Shown: positions 35,594-44,351 of the stretch, piece by piece
Position numbering within the stretch: position 1 is the first letter of the stretch
Layout: every line of letters starts with the position of its first letter
Source: Pseudomonas sp. S35
Lineage (GTDB): Bacteria; Pseudomonadota; Gammaproteobacteria; Pseudomonadales; Pseudomonadaceae
Assembly (NCBI RefSeq): GCF_009866765.1
Contig: NZ_CP019431.1
Coordinates: 3,968,001-4,032,000 of the forward strand
Direction of reading: 5' to 3'
Length of the DNA: 64,000 nucleotides
The notes under the pieces: model-generated
What the model saw: the letters and a program-made list of their open reading frames with translations, nothing else
What the model was told of the DNA's origin: nothing
Databases searched by the model: none
Made by a program: the position numbers and the translations under genes

Positions 35594-37049
35594 ATGGCTC
35601 TGGCTGCTCGCGCTGATCAGCCTGCCCGGCGTGGCGGCCGACGTGGTCATCCGGCCCTCGGCGCCCAGCAGCGCGCGCAGCGTATCGTTGAACGCCCAGG
35701 TCACCGCCCTGACCCTGGGCGACGCGGTGTACCTGGGCCTGCGCAACAACCCGGCCATCCGCAGCGCCTACCTGCAACGCGTCGCGCAGAAGTTCGACCT
35801 GCGTGTGGCCGAAGATGTGTTCAACCCCAAGCTCACCCTCAACAGCTACTACCGCAGCACACGCGGCTCACAGGACAGTGCGCGCAACGCCAATGTGGCG
35901 CCGGCCACCAGCCTGCTCGGTGAGTACGGCACACGCCTGAGCATGGCCTGGACCCAACAGTTGAACAACGCCGACCGCGCCGGCCGCTACCGCAGCGACG
36001 GCCTCGACCTGGCGATCATCCAACCGCTGCTGCGCGGCGCCGGCTGGGACGCCACCACCGCACCGCTGCGCCTGTCGCGCCTGTCAGAACAGGCCAACCG
36101 CCTCAACCTAAAAGCCACCGTGGCCCAGACCATCAGCCAGATCATCGCCACCTACCGCGAACTGCTGCGCGCGCAGGAACAACTGTTGATCGTGCAGGAG
36201 GCCCTCAAACGCTCCGACACCTTACTGGAGGTGAACAAGGCGTTGATCAGTGCCGGGCGCATGGCCGAGTTCGAAATTGTGCAGACCGAAGCCGACATCG
36301 CCACCCAGCAGTTGGGCGTGGAAGAAGCGCGAAACCAACTGGACACCAATCGCATGGCCCTGCTGCGCCTGCTGGCGCTGGACCTGTCCACGCCGATTCG
36401 CGCCACCGAAGCCCTGGAGGCCAAGCCCATGCAGATCGACAAGCGCCAGGCCTTCACCCTGGCGCAAACCCAGCAACCGGAATACCTCGCCGCCCTGCTC
36501 GGCAGCCAGCAGGCCGACCTCAACCTGGTGATCGCCAAGGACTCCGGGCGCTGGCAGGTGGACTTGGTGGCCGGCGCGAACCAGATTCGCGACAACTACA
36601 ACAACGACGCCGGCAGCAGCAACAACCGCACCTGGGACAGCTACGCTGGGGTGCAGGTGCAAATCCCCATCGGTGACATCAGCACGCGCCAGGCCGAAGT
36701 GCGTGCGCGGGTGAACGTGGAGGATCAGCAAATCCGTATCACCGATGCCCGCCAGGAACTGGAGCGCAGCGTCAACGACGTGGTGCGCGACCTCAGCACA
36801 CGCTGGCGCCAATATGAAATTTCCCAGCGGGCGGTGGAGTTGTCGCGGCGCAAGATCGAGATCGAACGGGAAAAGCTCAGCGCCGGGCGCTCCACCAACT
36901 TCCAAGTGCTGAGTTTCGAGACCGACCTGCGCAATGCCGAAAACGCGCAGCTCAATGCGCTGATCGCTTATTTGAACGCCCAGACCCAGTTCGACCTGAC
37001 CCTGGGCATGACGCTGGAAAGTTGGGAAATCGCCCTCAATGACTACTAA
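35586..37049 (+). CDS. TolC family outer-membrane channel protein
   Basis: A 487-residue outer-membrane factor with an N-terminal signal sequence (MSRWLWLLALISLPGVAA, about 18 residues). The body has two internally related halves typical of TolC: TLGDAVYLGLRNNPAIRSAYL and, after the middle, AFTLAQTQQPEYLAALLGSQ, plus long helical stretches. It would form the exit duct for the exporter. The ATG at 35586 overlaps the end of the permease gene; the longer frame from 35529 has no signal peptide. Confidence 0.9.
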   Translation: MSRWLWLLALISLPGVAADVVIRPSAPSSARSVSLNAQVTALTLGDAVYLGLRNNPAIRSAYLQRVAQKFDLRVAEDVFNPKLTLNSYYRSTRGSQDSARNANVAPATSLLGEYGTRLSMAWTQQLNNADRAGRYRSDGLDLAIIQPLLRGAGWDATTAPLRLSRLSEQANRLNLKATVAQTISQIIATYRELLRAQEQLLIVQEALKRSDTLLEVNKALISAGRMAEFEIVQTEADIATQQLGVEEARNQLDTNRMALLRLLALDLSTPIRATEALEAKPMQIDKRQAFTLAQTQQPEYLAALLGSQQADLNLVIAKDSGRWQVDLVAGANQIRDNYNNDAGSSNNRTWDSYAGVQVQIPIGDISTRQAEVRARVNVEDQQIRITDARQELERSVNDVVRDLSTRWRQYEISQRAVELSRRKIEIEREKLSAGRSTNFQVLSFETDLRNAENAQLNALIAYLNAQTQFDLTLGMTLESWEIALNDY

Positions 37050-38283
37050 TCGAAAACGCCTGCTGGGCGCTGTGCTGATCCTGTTGCTGGCCGCTGCCGG
37101 GCTGGCCCTGCGCAGTCCTGCATCCGCCCCTGCCAGCACCGCCGAGCAATGGCTGGCGGTAAAACCCGACCCGCTGGTGCACCAGATCGGCCTGGTGGGC
37201 AAGATCGAGCCCGACACCACGCTCACCCTCACCGCGCCATTCGACGGCAATGTGCAGGCCAACCTGGTGGAGCCTGGCCAACGGGTCGAGGCCGGCCAGG
37301 TGCTGCTGCGCATGGACCCGGCCACCCTCGAAGTGCAATTACGCGATGCGCTTTCCGCCCAACTCAAGGCCCGGCGTACCGTGCAAGAGATGCAGGACTG
37401 GGACAGCAGCCCTGCCGTCAGCCGCGCACGCCGAAGCCTGCGCACCGCCGAGATGAGCGCCGGCAACACCCAGCGCAAACTCACCGAAAGCGACAACCTG
37501 TTCAAGCGCGGCATCATCGCGCGCAACGAGCTGGACGACCTCAAGCAACAGGCCCAGCAGCAACAGCTGGACCTCGCCTCCGCCCGCAGCGAACTGCAAC
37601 AGGCCCTCGACCAAGGCACGGGCGAATACCGCCAGATCGCCGACATGGAGCTGACCAACGCCACAGTCAAATACCAAGCCCTGCACACATTGCTCGACGG
37701 TCGGGAAGTCAAGGCGCCCTTCTCCGGCATCGTAGTGCCTGCACCGGGCGGCAACACCGCCCAAGGCGGCGGCAACACCAACGCGCCCATCCAGGCCGGC
37801 AGCAAGGTCAGCCAGGGCCAGGTGCTGTTTGGCCTGGCGAACATCGAGCGGCTGAAGATCGTCGCCAAGGTTTCGGAGTTGGACATCAACCAGTTGCATC
37901 AGGGCCAGGCGGTGGAGGTGCTCGGGGATGGTTTTGACGGTGAGCGGCTGACCGGTTCAGTCAGTGTGGTCAGTGGGTTGGCGATAGCCAGCGACAGCCA
38001 GGGCAGTGCGCAGTTTCCGGTGACCTTGTCGATTCCCAAGCTTGCGCCACAGCAGTTGCAGCGAGTGCGGTTGGGGATGAGCGCGCGGCTGACCATCGTC
38101 ACCTACAACAATGCACAGGCAATTGTGATTCCGAGCCAGGCGATCCAGGCGGACATGACGGTGGAGTATCGAGCGGCGATGGATAAACCGGTGGAGCGGG
38201 TGAAGGTCACCACTGGGCAATCGACGGCGCAAGGGGTTGAGGTGTTCGGCCTAAAGCCCGGCTTTGTGCAAATCTCAAAATAA
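37039..38283 (+). CDS. HlyD/RND-type membrane fusion protein
   Basis: A 414-residue periplasmic adaptor. A single N-terminal anchor helix (LLGAVLILLLAAAGLAL) is followed by a lipoyl-like half (TLTAPFDGNVQANLVEPGQRVEAGQVLLRMD split at the anchor strands), a long coiled-coil hairpin around residues 110-210, the second lipoyl half (VKAPFSGIVVPAPGG) and beta-barrel domain. It links the MacB-like permease to the TolC-like channel. It overlaps the channel gene by 11 bases and is the last gene of the operon; the IS element sits 72 bases downstream of its stop. Confidence 0.9.
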   Translation: MTTNRKRLLGAVLILLLAAAGLALRSPASAPASTAEQWLAVKPDPLVHQIGLVGKIEPDTTLTLTAPFDGNVQANLVEPGQRVEAGQVLLRMDPATLEVQLRDALSAQLKARRTVQEMQDWDSSPAVSRARRSLRTAEMSAGNTQRKLTESDNLFKRGIIARNELDDLKQQAQQQQLDLASARSELQQALDQGTGEYRQIADMELTNATVKYQALHTLLDGREVKAPFSGIVVPAPGGNTAQGGGNTNAPIQAGSKVSQGQVLFGLANIERLKIVAKVSELDINQLHQGQAVEVLGDGFDGERLTGSVSVVSGLAIASDSQGSAQFPVTLSIPKLAPQQLQRVRLGMSARLTIVTYNNAQAIVIPSQAIQADMTVEYRAAMDKPVERVKVTTGQSTAQGVEVFGLKPGFVQISK

Positions 38284-38347
38284 ATGAAGATCCCCTGTGG
38301 GAGGTGGACGGAATCTATGGCAACTGGGCTGCTGTAGTGAGCGGGCT

Positions 38348-38355
38348 TGTCGAAT
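38348..38355. repeat. Target site duplication, left copy
   Basis: TGTCGAAT, identical to the copy at 39730-39737, directly abutting the left end of the IS element. An 8-bp duplication is the normal result of IS256-family insertion. Confidence 0.9.
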
Positions 38356-39729
38356 GGGAGTATCAGTTTTTTTGTGTTCGGGCTGGTTAGGGCCTGCCGT
38401 CAGGCAGGCCGTTGTTTTACCAGCTCGGTCTGGTAAATCGGTCTCCGTAAAGAATCGCAAACTGATTCATTGCCACTTTCCAATCATGCGCCGGGTGCCC
38501 CCAGTTAGCCGTGATATTTCGTAGTCCCAGCCAGATCAGCTTCGTTGCCGCATCGTCGGTCGGGAAGTGCCCACGGGTTTTAATAATCTTTCGTAGCTGA
38601 GCGTTGATGCTTTCGATGGCATTGGTCGTGTAGACCACTTTTCGGATACCCGCCGGGAATACAAAAAACGGTATAACCCGATCCCAGGCGCGACGCCATG
38701 CAGCAACTACTGTCGGATACTGCTTACCCCAAGGCCCCGCTTCAAAGGCGTTGAGCTCTTGCTCGGCCACGTCCGCATTGATCGCCTGGTAGATCGGCTT
38801 GAGGGCTTTGGCCAATGCCCGACGTTTATCCCAAGCGGCATAGTCCAAGCTGTTGCGGATCAGATGCACGATGCAGGTTTGCAGCGTCGTGGCAGGAAAA
38901 ACCGCTCCCAAAGCCTCCGGTATCCCTTTAAGGCCATCCGTGACGGCGATTAGAACATCTTCTACCCCACGCGTTTTGAGGTCGTTGAAGACCTTCATCC
39001 AAAACTTGGCGCCCTCGGTGCTCTCAATCCAGATCCCCAGAATGTCACGTGTGCCATCGGGTAATACGCCCAGCGCCAGATAAATGGCCTTGTTGCGCAC
39101 TAACCCCTCGTCCCGGATTTTGACCCGTAGCGCATCAAAGAAGATGACCGGGTACATAGGCTCCAGGGGGCGCTGCTGCCAAGAGCCGACTTCTTCCATT
39201 ACGGCATCGGTGACTGAGCTGATGAAGTCATGGGACACGTCAGTTCCATACTGCTCAGACAGAAAAGCGCGGATCTCACGCACCGTCATACCCCGGGCGT
39301 ACATGGCAATTATCTTGTCGTCGAAGCCTGTAAAACGGCGTTCGTGCTTGGGAATCAGGATCGGGGCGAAGCTACCATCGCGGTCTCTGGGGATATCCAG
39401 GCGAAGCGGCCCATCGTCGGTAAGAACCGTTTTGCCACTCTTGCCATTGCGCTGATTGGTCGACTCCTCAGGGCGCTCCGCGCCCTGAGGATAACCAAGG
39501 TGGTGACCCAGCTCGGCACCTAGCGCGCGCTCGATCAGAGCCTTCTTGAACGCCATGGACGCGTCTTGAATGGCTTCGGCGCTCATCGGGCCTTTAACAA
39601 ACTGCTCGATCAGCTCTTGGGGAATCGAGGGTAACTCCCTCGCTGCTGCATGGGCGGGCTTCTTTTTGGTCGGCATAGATGCACCTCTAGCTACATGTTA
39701 TGCCCGAACACAAAATTTCTGACAGTCTC
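38356..39729. mobile_element. IS256-family insertion sequence, intact
   Basis: A 1374-bp element with one transposase gene. The ends are 28-bp imperfect inverted repeats: the left end begins GGGAGTATCAG and the right end, read inward, begins GAGACTGTCAG; both continue to the shared inner part TTTTGTGTTCGGGC. It is flanked by matching 8-bp direct repeats. Intact ends, open transposase frame and perfect target duplication suggest a recent, possibly still active, insertion. Confidence 0.94.
38417..39676 (-). CDS. IS256 family transposase
   Basis: A 419-residue DDE transposase of the IS256 group (Mutator-like). Catalytic residues read as Asp181 in VIFFDALRVKIRDEG, Asp247 in VLIAVTDGLKG and Glu355 in TTNAIESINAQLRK. 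The frame is uninterrupted and of standard length, and it occupies almost all of the element. It lies in the orientation opposite to the upstream exporter operon. Confidence 0.96.
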   Translation of the reverse strand: MPTKKKPAHAAARELPSIPQELIEQFVKGPMSAEAIQDASMAFKKALIERALGAELGHHLGYPQGAERPEESTNQRNGKSGKTVLTDDGPLRLDIPRDRDGSFAPILIPKHERRFTGFDDKIIAMYARGMTVREIRAFLSEQYGTDVSHDFISSVTDAVMEEVGSWQQRPLEPMYPVIFFDALRVKIRDEGLVRNKAIYLALGVLPDGTRDILGIWIESTEGAKFWMKVFNDLKTRGVEDVLIAVTDGLKGIPEALGAVFPATTLQTCIVHLIRNSLDYAAWDKRRALAKALKPIYQAINADVAEQELNAFEAGPWGKQYPTVVAAWRRAWDRVIPFFVFPAGIRKVVYTTNAIESINAQLRKIIKTRGHFPTDDAATKLIWLGLRNITANWGHPAHDWKVAMNQFAILYGDRFTRPSW

Positions 39730-39737
39730 TGTCGAAT
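39730..39737. repeat. Target site duplication, right copy
   Basis: TGTCGAAT, identical to the left copy at 38348-38355 and abutting the right end of the IS. Confidence 0.9.
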
Positions 39738-39759
39738 CGTCGCACCGCCCCTCCCACAT

Positions 39760-41154
39760 TTAGAGTTGCGCCAACGTCGATGCCAGGGCTTTAGCCTGAA
39801 GCGCCACATCCGTCACCGCCGTGCTCTCCCACCACATCCCGCGCAACGGCGGGCCCATCGCAAACAAGCGCTGGCTGACCTGCCCCTGGGCATTGAGCAC
39901 TGCCCCGGACTTGTCCGCCGCAATCCCCAACGCCAACGGCCCTGGCTGGATCAATCCGCGCTTGAGCAACTGCTGCGGCAACGGCCGGGCCACGCGGCGC
40001 CAATCGTATTCGATACCGCTGGAGTTGATCAGCGCCGCGCCCGAAACCTGGGTCAGCGCCTGTTCGCCACGATAGCGCAAGCCAATCGTCACGCCCTCTG
40101 CCGCAGGCACCAAGCCTTTGAACGACGCCGCACGAACCCGCAGCCGCCCTTCTTCGTGCAGCCGCGCCACCAGTTGCGCACTCAAAGGCGGCGAGCGATG
40201 GTGATGGCTCTCCCACCACGGCCGCACATGCCGCACGAACTGGCGTTTCTCCCGCTCGCTGGCCTGGCTCCATAACCGGCCGATATGGGCACGCACGGTG
40301 TCCAGCGGCGCTTGCCAATCAATGCCCTGCGCCATCGCGTTCCGGCATTGGCGACGCACTTCACGCAGTAACTGCCGGGGGCTGCGCAGTGGGTGATCTT
40401 CGCCGAGAAAGTCGACCCAACCCGGCGGTTGCCGGCGCACATGGGGCAGCAGGCCATGGCGCGAAAATACCTCGATAGGCCCGCGATGCCCGGCCTGTTC
40501 CAGAGACACCACCGCATCGACCATGGTCAACCCGGAGCCGATGATCAACACCGACGAGTGCGGGTCGAGCTGGGTCATGGCCTGCACGTCCCAAGGGTCC
40601 ACGGCGGCGGCATTCAAGCCGCTGGATTCGGTTTGCGGGGTACGCGCCGCCGGGAACATGCCAGTGGCCAATACCGCAAAGGCACCGCGCAGGTGCTGGC
40701 CGTTATCCAGGCTCAACAGCGTGGCGTCAGCCTCAACTTGCAGGTCCAGCACTTCGGCGCGCACATGCTCGACCGTGGACGCCGACAGCGCCTTGGCCTC
40801 GGCCAACCGCTGCTGCGCATACAGGCCAAAAATGCCCCGTGGCGGGAACAGCTCGCTGATGGGCACGTGCTGCTGGTCCGACTCCGGCCAACCGCCGGCG
40901 CCGATGTAGTCGGTGAGCCATTGGGTCAAGTCATCGGCGTTGTCCGGATCGACGCTCATGCGCGCGGCGTTGCCGTTCAAGGTGTGGCCCAGCTCGACTG
41001 CACTGTAGGCCTCGCCCCGGCCAAGCTCGGCGCGTGGTTCGATCACCAGGATCCGGCGCTGGCCAGGCAAGCGCAGCAGTTGCACAGCCAGCATCGTGCC
41101 GCTCAGGCCGCCGCCGATGATCAGTACATCAGCGTTGCGGATGGTTTCACTCAT
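39760..41154 (-). CDS. FAD/NAD(P)-binding oxidoreductase
   Basis: A 464-residue flavoprotein. An N-terminal dinucleotide-binding fold is clear (VLIIGGGLSGTMLAVQLLRL at residues 10-29), with a second nucleotide-binding segment later (SSVLIIGSGLTMVDAVVSLE). The sequence resembles the NAD_binding_9 group of single-chain FAD proteins and not a typical thioredoxin or glutathione reductase: no CxxC redox pair was noticed. It is the last gene of the operon, 12 bases after livF-like. It may supply or recycle reduced flavin or oxidise an intermediate; this is inference. Its stop overlaps the edge of the repeat interrupted by the IS. Confidence 0.8.
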   Translation of the reverse strand: MSETIRNADVLIIGGGLSGTMLAVQLLRLPGQRRILVIEPRAELGRGEAYSAVELGHTLNGNAARMSVDPDNADDLTQWLTDYIGAGGWPESDQQHVPISELFPPRGIFGLYAQQRLAEAKALSASTVEHVRAEVLDLQVEADATLLSLDNGQHLRGAFAVLATGMFPAARTPQTESSGLNAAAVDPWDVQAMTQLDPHSSVLIIGSGLTMVDAVVSLEQAGHRGPIEVFSRHGLLPHVRRQPPGWVDFLGEDHPLRSPRQLLREVRRQCRNAMAQGIDWQAPLDTVRAHIGRLWSQASEREKRQFVRHVRPWWESHHHRSPPLSAQLVARLHEEGRLRVRAASFKGLVPAAEGVTIGLRYRGEQALTQVSGAALINSSGIEYDWRRVARPLPQQLLKRGLIQPGPLALGIAADKSGAVLNAQGQVSQRLFAMGPPLRGMWWESTAVTDVALQAKALASTLAQL

Positions 41155-41166
41155 GCAAGTTCGCCC

Positions 41167-41934
41167 TTACTGTTTACCCAGGTAAATATCATGCAAGTCG
41201 CCCCGCGCCAGCAGTTCGGCGGCGCTGCCACTCAAGGCCACGCGCCCAGTATCGAGCACGTAGCCGTGGGACGCATAGCGCAGCGCCACGTTGATGTTCT
41301 GCTCGGCGATCAGGAAGCTCACCTGCTGCTCGCGGTTGAGTTGCGCGATGATCTCGAAGATCTCCTGCACGATCATAGGCGCCAAACCCATGGACGGCTC
41401 GTCGAGCAGTACCAAAGTAGGACGGGTCATCAACGCCCGGCCGATGGCGACCATCTGCTGCTCGCCGCCCGAGGTCAGCCCGGCGCGGGTGTGGCGCTTG
41501 GTCTTGAGCCGGGGGAACCAGGCGTAGATGCGTTCCAGGTCGTGCTCCATGTCCTTGCGGCTCAGGCGCCGCACAAAGCCGCCGCTGCGCAGGTTGTCTT
41601 CCACGGTGAGCTGGCCGAACACGTGGCGGCCCTCCAACACATGCACCATGCCCTGGCGCACGCGCTGGCTGGGATCGATACCCGCCAGGTCCTTGCCTGC
41701 GTACTCGATCACCCCTCGACTGACCTCGGCACGCTCGGCCCGCACCAGCCCGGAGATCGCCTTGAGGGTGGTGCTCTTGCCGGCACCGTTGGCCCCGAGC
41801 AAGGCGACGACGGCGCCCTTGGGCACGCTCAGCGACACCCCGGCGACGGCCAGGATCGCGCCGTCGTAAATCACTTCAATATCGTCGACCGTCAACAGCA
41901 ACGGGCTCGCGGACTGGCTGGCAGGCTGGCTCAT
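41167..41934 (-). CDS. Branched-chain-type ABC transporter ATPase, LivF-like
   Basis: One of two ATPases of a hydrophobic-amino-acid-type (HAAT) importer. The 255-residue protein has Walker A GANGAGKST, signature LTSGGEQQMVAIGRAL and Walker B LVLLDEPSMGLAP. Members of this transporter family carry amino acids, amides, urea and aromatic compounds, so sequence alone does not name the substrate. It lies 3 bases after the binding-protein gene. Confidence 0.9.
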   Translation of the reverse strand: MSQPASQSASPLLLTVDDIEVIYDGAILAVAGVSLSVPKGAVVALLGANGAGKSTTLKAISGLVRAERAEVSRGVIEYAGKDLAGIDPSQRVRQGMVHVLEGRHVFGQLTVEDNLRSGGFVRRLSRKDMEHDLERIYAWFPRLKTKRHTRAGLTSGGEQQMVAIGRALMTRPTLVLLDEPSMGLAPMIVQEIFEIIAQLNREQQVSFLIAEQNINVALRYASHGYVLDTGRVALSGSAAELLARGDLHDIYLGKQ

Positions 41935-41937
41935 GGT

Positions 41938-43278
41938 TTACTCATCCCCGGTGCAGGTGCGTGGCGTCAGGCCTTTTTCCTTGGCGAACGCGGCGGATTT
42001 TTCATCGATCAACGGGCGCAGCAACGCACGGTCGGCTGCGATCCAGTCGCTGACCAGCGTCCAGTTGGCGCCGTCCCATTGCTGCACCCGCGCCGAACCG
42101 CCACCTTCGTGGTCGCGGCACGACAGCTTGAGGTTTTGCATCAGGCCCAGGTAGCCCATGGCCTTGAGGCGTGCGTCGTCGATATTCAGGTGTTCCAGGC
42201 CCCAGCGGCCTTCTTCGCCATTGAGTGGACGCTTGCCGAACTTGGCCTGGGCCGTGCGGATGGCTTCCACCGCCACGGCGGCATTCACCAGGCCGGAGTT
42301 GTAGTAGACGCTGCCGAAGTTTTTCAGGTCCTTGAGGTCGCTGTGGCCCTTGTCGAGGATGTATTGCTTGAGGCGCTTGTGGATCTCGAAATCGGCACCC
42401 GCCGGGTAAGGCGTCAGCGCCAGGTAGCCCTTGGCGGCGGCGCCAGCGGGCAGTACGTCTTCGCTGGAACTGGCCCATATATCGCCGATGATGTGGTCCG
42501 CCGCAAAGCCGAAGCGTGCGGCGGTTTTCACCGCCACCGGCGTCGACACGCCCCAGGTGCGCAGGAACACCCAGTCCGGGTTGGCCTGGCGCACCTGACG
42601 CCATTGCGCCGATTGTTCGTTGCCCGGATCGGCCACCGGAATCTGGATATTTTCAAAACCGTATTGCTCGGCCAGCAATTTCAGCGGGCCGAGGGTTTCG
42701 CGCCCATAGGCCGAGTCGTGGTAGACCGTGGCGATCTTCTTGCCCTTGAGTTTGTCGAAGCCGCCCTCGCGCTGGGCGATGTAGTTCACCAGGGTCGACG
42801 CCTCGCTGTAGAAGGTCAGCATCACCGGGAAGTTGTACGGGAACACCGTGCCGTCAGTGGCTTCGGTGCGACCGTAACCGAGGGTGATCAGCGGGATCTT
42901 GTCCACCTCGGCCCTTTCGCTCAGCGCATAGGCGGCCGGTGCGCCGTTGGGCTGGTACACCGCGACCGGCGCGCCATCCAGGCCGTTCTTGAAGCGCTCA
43001 TAGCACTCGATGCCCTTCTCCGCCGTCCACTCGGTCTCGCATTCCTGCCACACCAGTTTTACGCCATTGATGCCGCCTTCGACCTCGTTGATATAGCGCA
43101 GGTAATCGATCATCCCGGCCCATACCTGCACGCCGCTGGAGGCGTAGGCGCCGACGCGGTAAGTCGCCAGGGGGAAGAATTGCTGGTCGGCCGAGGCCAT
43201 CGCCTGGGGGGCGGCAGCGGACAACGCCGCCAACGCAAAGGCCGCACTGACCAGGGAACGTTTCAAAGATGCACGCAT
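41938..43278 (-). CDS. ABC transporter substrate-binding protein (HAAT family)
   Basis: A 446-residue periplasmic binding protein with a signal peptide (MRASLKRSLVSAAFALAALS, cleavage likely after AMA near residue 28). The Leu/Ile/Val-binding-protein-like fold is indicated by LVWQECETEWTAEKGIECYERF, GTVFPYNFPVMLTFYSEAS and KKIATVYHDSAYGRE segments. It has the larger size of the HAAT proteins that bind non-amino-acid ligands rather than the classical LivJ size of about 370. It should deliver substrate to the LivHM-like permeases. Confidence 0.9.
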   Translation of the reverse strand: MRASLKRSLVSAAFALAALSAAAPQAMASADQQFFPLATYRVGAYASSGVQVWAGMIDYLRYINEVEGGINGVKLVWQECETEWTAEKGIECYERFKNGLDGAPVAVYQPNGAPAAYALSERAEVDKIPLITLGYGRTEATDGTVFPYNFPVMLTFYSEASTLVNYIAQREGGFDKLKGKKIATVYHDSAYGRETLGPLKLLAEQYGFENIQIPVADPGNEQSAQWRQVRQANPDWVFLRTWGVSTPVAVKTAARFGFAADHIIGDIWASSSEDVLPAGAAAKGYLALTPYPAGADFEIHKRLKQYILDKGHSDLKDLKNFGSVYYNSGLVNAAVAVEAIRTAQAKFGKRPLNGEEGRWGLEHLNIDDARLKAMGYLGLMQNLKLSCRDHEGGGSARVQQWDGANWTLVSDWIAADRALLRPLIDEKSAAFAKEKGLTPRTCTGDE

Positions 43279-43297
43279 GGAAATTCTCTTGTATAGG

Positions 43298-44347
43298 TCA
43301 GAAACGCAGCGGCCACTGCCGCAGCCGATCGCGAAGGTTATGCAACAGGCGAATCAAGCCCTCGGGTTCCTTGATCAGGAACACGATGATTAATACGCCA
43401 AAGATGATTTTCTGCAGGTTCTGCAACTGCCCTGCGTCCACCGAACCGCCAAACACGGCTTGCCCGGCGTGACTGAGGAAAATCGGCAGCAAGCTGATAA
43501 ACGCTGCGCCGACGAAGTTGCCGGCGATGCTGCCCATGCCGCCGATAATGATGATGAACAGGATCTGGAATGAGCGGTTGATATCGAAGCTGCTGGCGCT
43601 GGCCGTGCCCAGGTAGGCAAAGGCCCACAATGCACCGGCAATACCGAGGTAAAACGAGCTGACCGCAAACGCCAGGCGCTTGTAGCGCACCACCGGGATG
43701 CCGACCACGGCGGCGGCGGTGTCCATGTCGCGAATCGCCATCCAGTTGCGTCCTACCTGGCTGCGCACCAGGTTCACGGCGGTCCAGGTCAACAACAGCA
43801 CCGTGACCAGCGTCAGCCAGTAGCGGCCCAGCGGCGTGTTGAGGTCGTGGCCGAACAGCGCCAGCTTGGGCGCCGAGATGGTGCCGGACGAGCCGTAGTT
43901 GTAGAACCAGGGGAATTTGACGAACAGCCACTCCAGGAAAAACTGCGCGGCCAATGTGGTGACCATCAGGTAGAAGCCCTTGATGCGCGAGCTGGGCAGC
44001 CCAAACAGCAAGCCCACCAACGCACTGATAACCCCGCCGCCGAGCAGCGCCACCGGCAAGCCCAGCTCCGGCAAGCGCAGCAGGAAGCCGTAGGTCGCGA
44101 AGGCGCCGACCGCCATGAAACCCGCCGCGCCCACCGACGTTTGCCCGGTGTAACCGGTCAGCAGGTTCAAGCCCAGCCCGGCCAGCGACAGCACCAGGAA
44201 CGGGATCAGGATCGCATTGAGCCAATAGTCATTGCCCCACAGTGGCACCACGACAAACGCCAACGCCAGCAGACCGAGCAGGCCCCACGGCACGCGTCGC
44301 GGTACCAGCAACAGTGGCGCGATGTGTTGAGCAACAGGAATCGACAT
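43298..44347 (-). CDS. Branched-chain-type ABC permease, LivM-like
   Basis: A 349-residue inner-membrane permease with about nine to ten hydrophobic segments and the family hallmark GLNLLTGYTGQTSVGAAGFMAVGAF split at the helix boundary, plus the cytoplasmic EAA-like loop around RDMDTAAAVVGI. The ATG at 44347 gives a start beginning MSIPVAQHIAPLLLV; an in-frame start far upstream would run across the LivH gene. Spacing to the binding protein is about 20 bases. Confidence 0.92.
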   Translation of the reverse strand: MSIPVAQHIAPLLLVPRRVPWGLLGLLALAFVVVPLWGNDYWLNAILIPFLVLSLAGLGLNLLTGYTGQTSVGAAGFMAVGAFATYGFLLRLPELGLPVALLGGGVISALVGLLFGLPSSRIKGFYLMVTTLAAQFFLEWLFVKFPWFYNYGSSGTISAPKLALFGHDLNTPLGRYWLTLVTVLLLTWTAVNLVRSQVGRNWMAIRDMDTAAAVVGIPVVRYKRLAFAVSSFYLGIAGALWAFAYLGTASASSFDINRSFQILFIIIIGGMGSIAGNFVGAAFISLLPIFLSHAGQAVFGGSVDAGQLQNLQKIIFGVLIIVFLIKEPEGLIRLLHNLRDRLRQWPLRF

Positions 44348-44351
44348 GGTT

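Larger units (their letters stand above)
38292..39762. repeat. REP-like repeat split by the IS element
   Basis: Removing the IS and one target copy joins 38292-38355 to 39738-39762 into one repeat-like element. Its outer ends are complementary: TGTGGGAGG at 38296-38304 and CCCCTCCCACA at 39748-39758, matching the REP core seen elsewhere in the window. The far end abuts the TAA stop of the FAD protein gene at 39760-39762. Confidence 0.7.

Noticed and set aside
40393..43296. A 967-codon plus-strand open frame antisense to the FAD protein, livF and binding-protein genes
   Set aside because: The product is rich in histidine, glutamine, arginine and alanine with no domain, while the opposite strand has three clearly recognisable genes. 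It is a GC-bias shadow frame.
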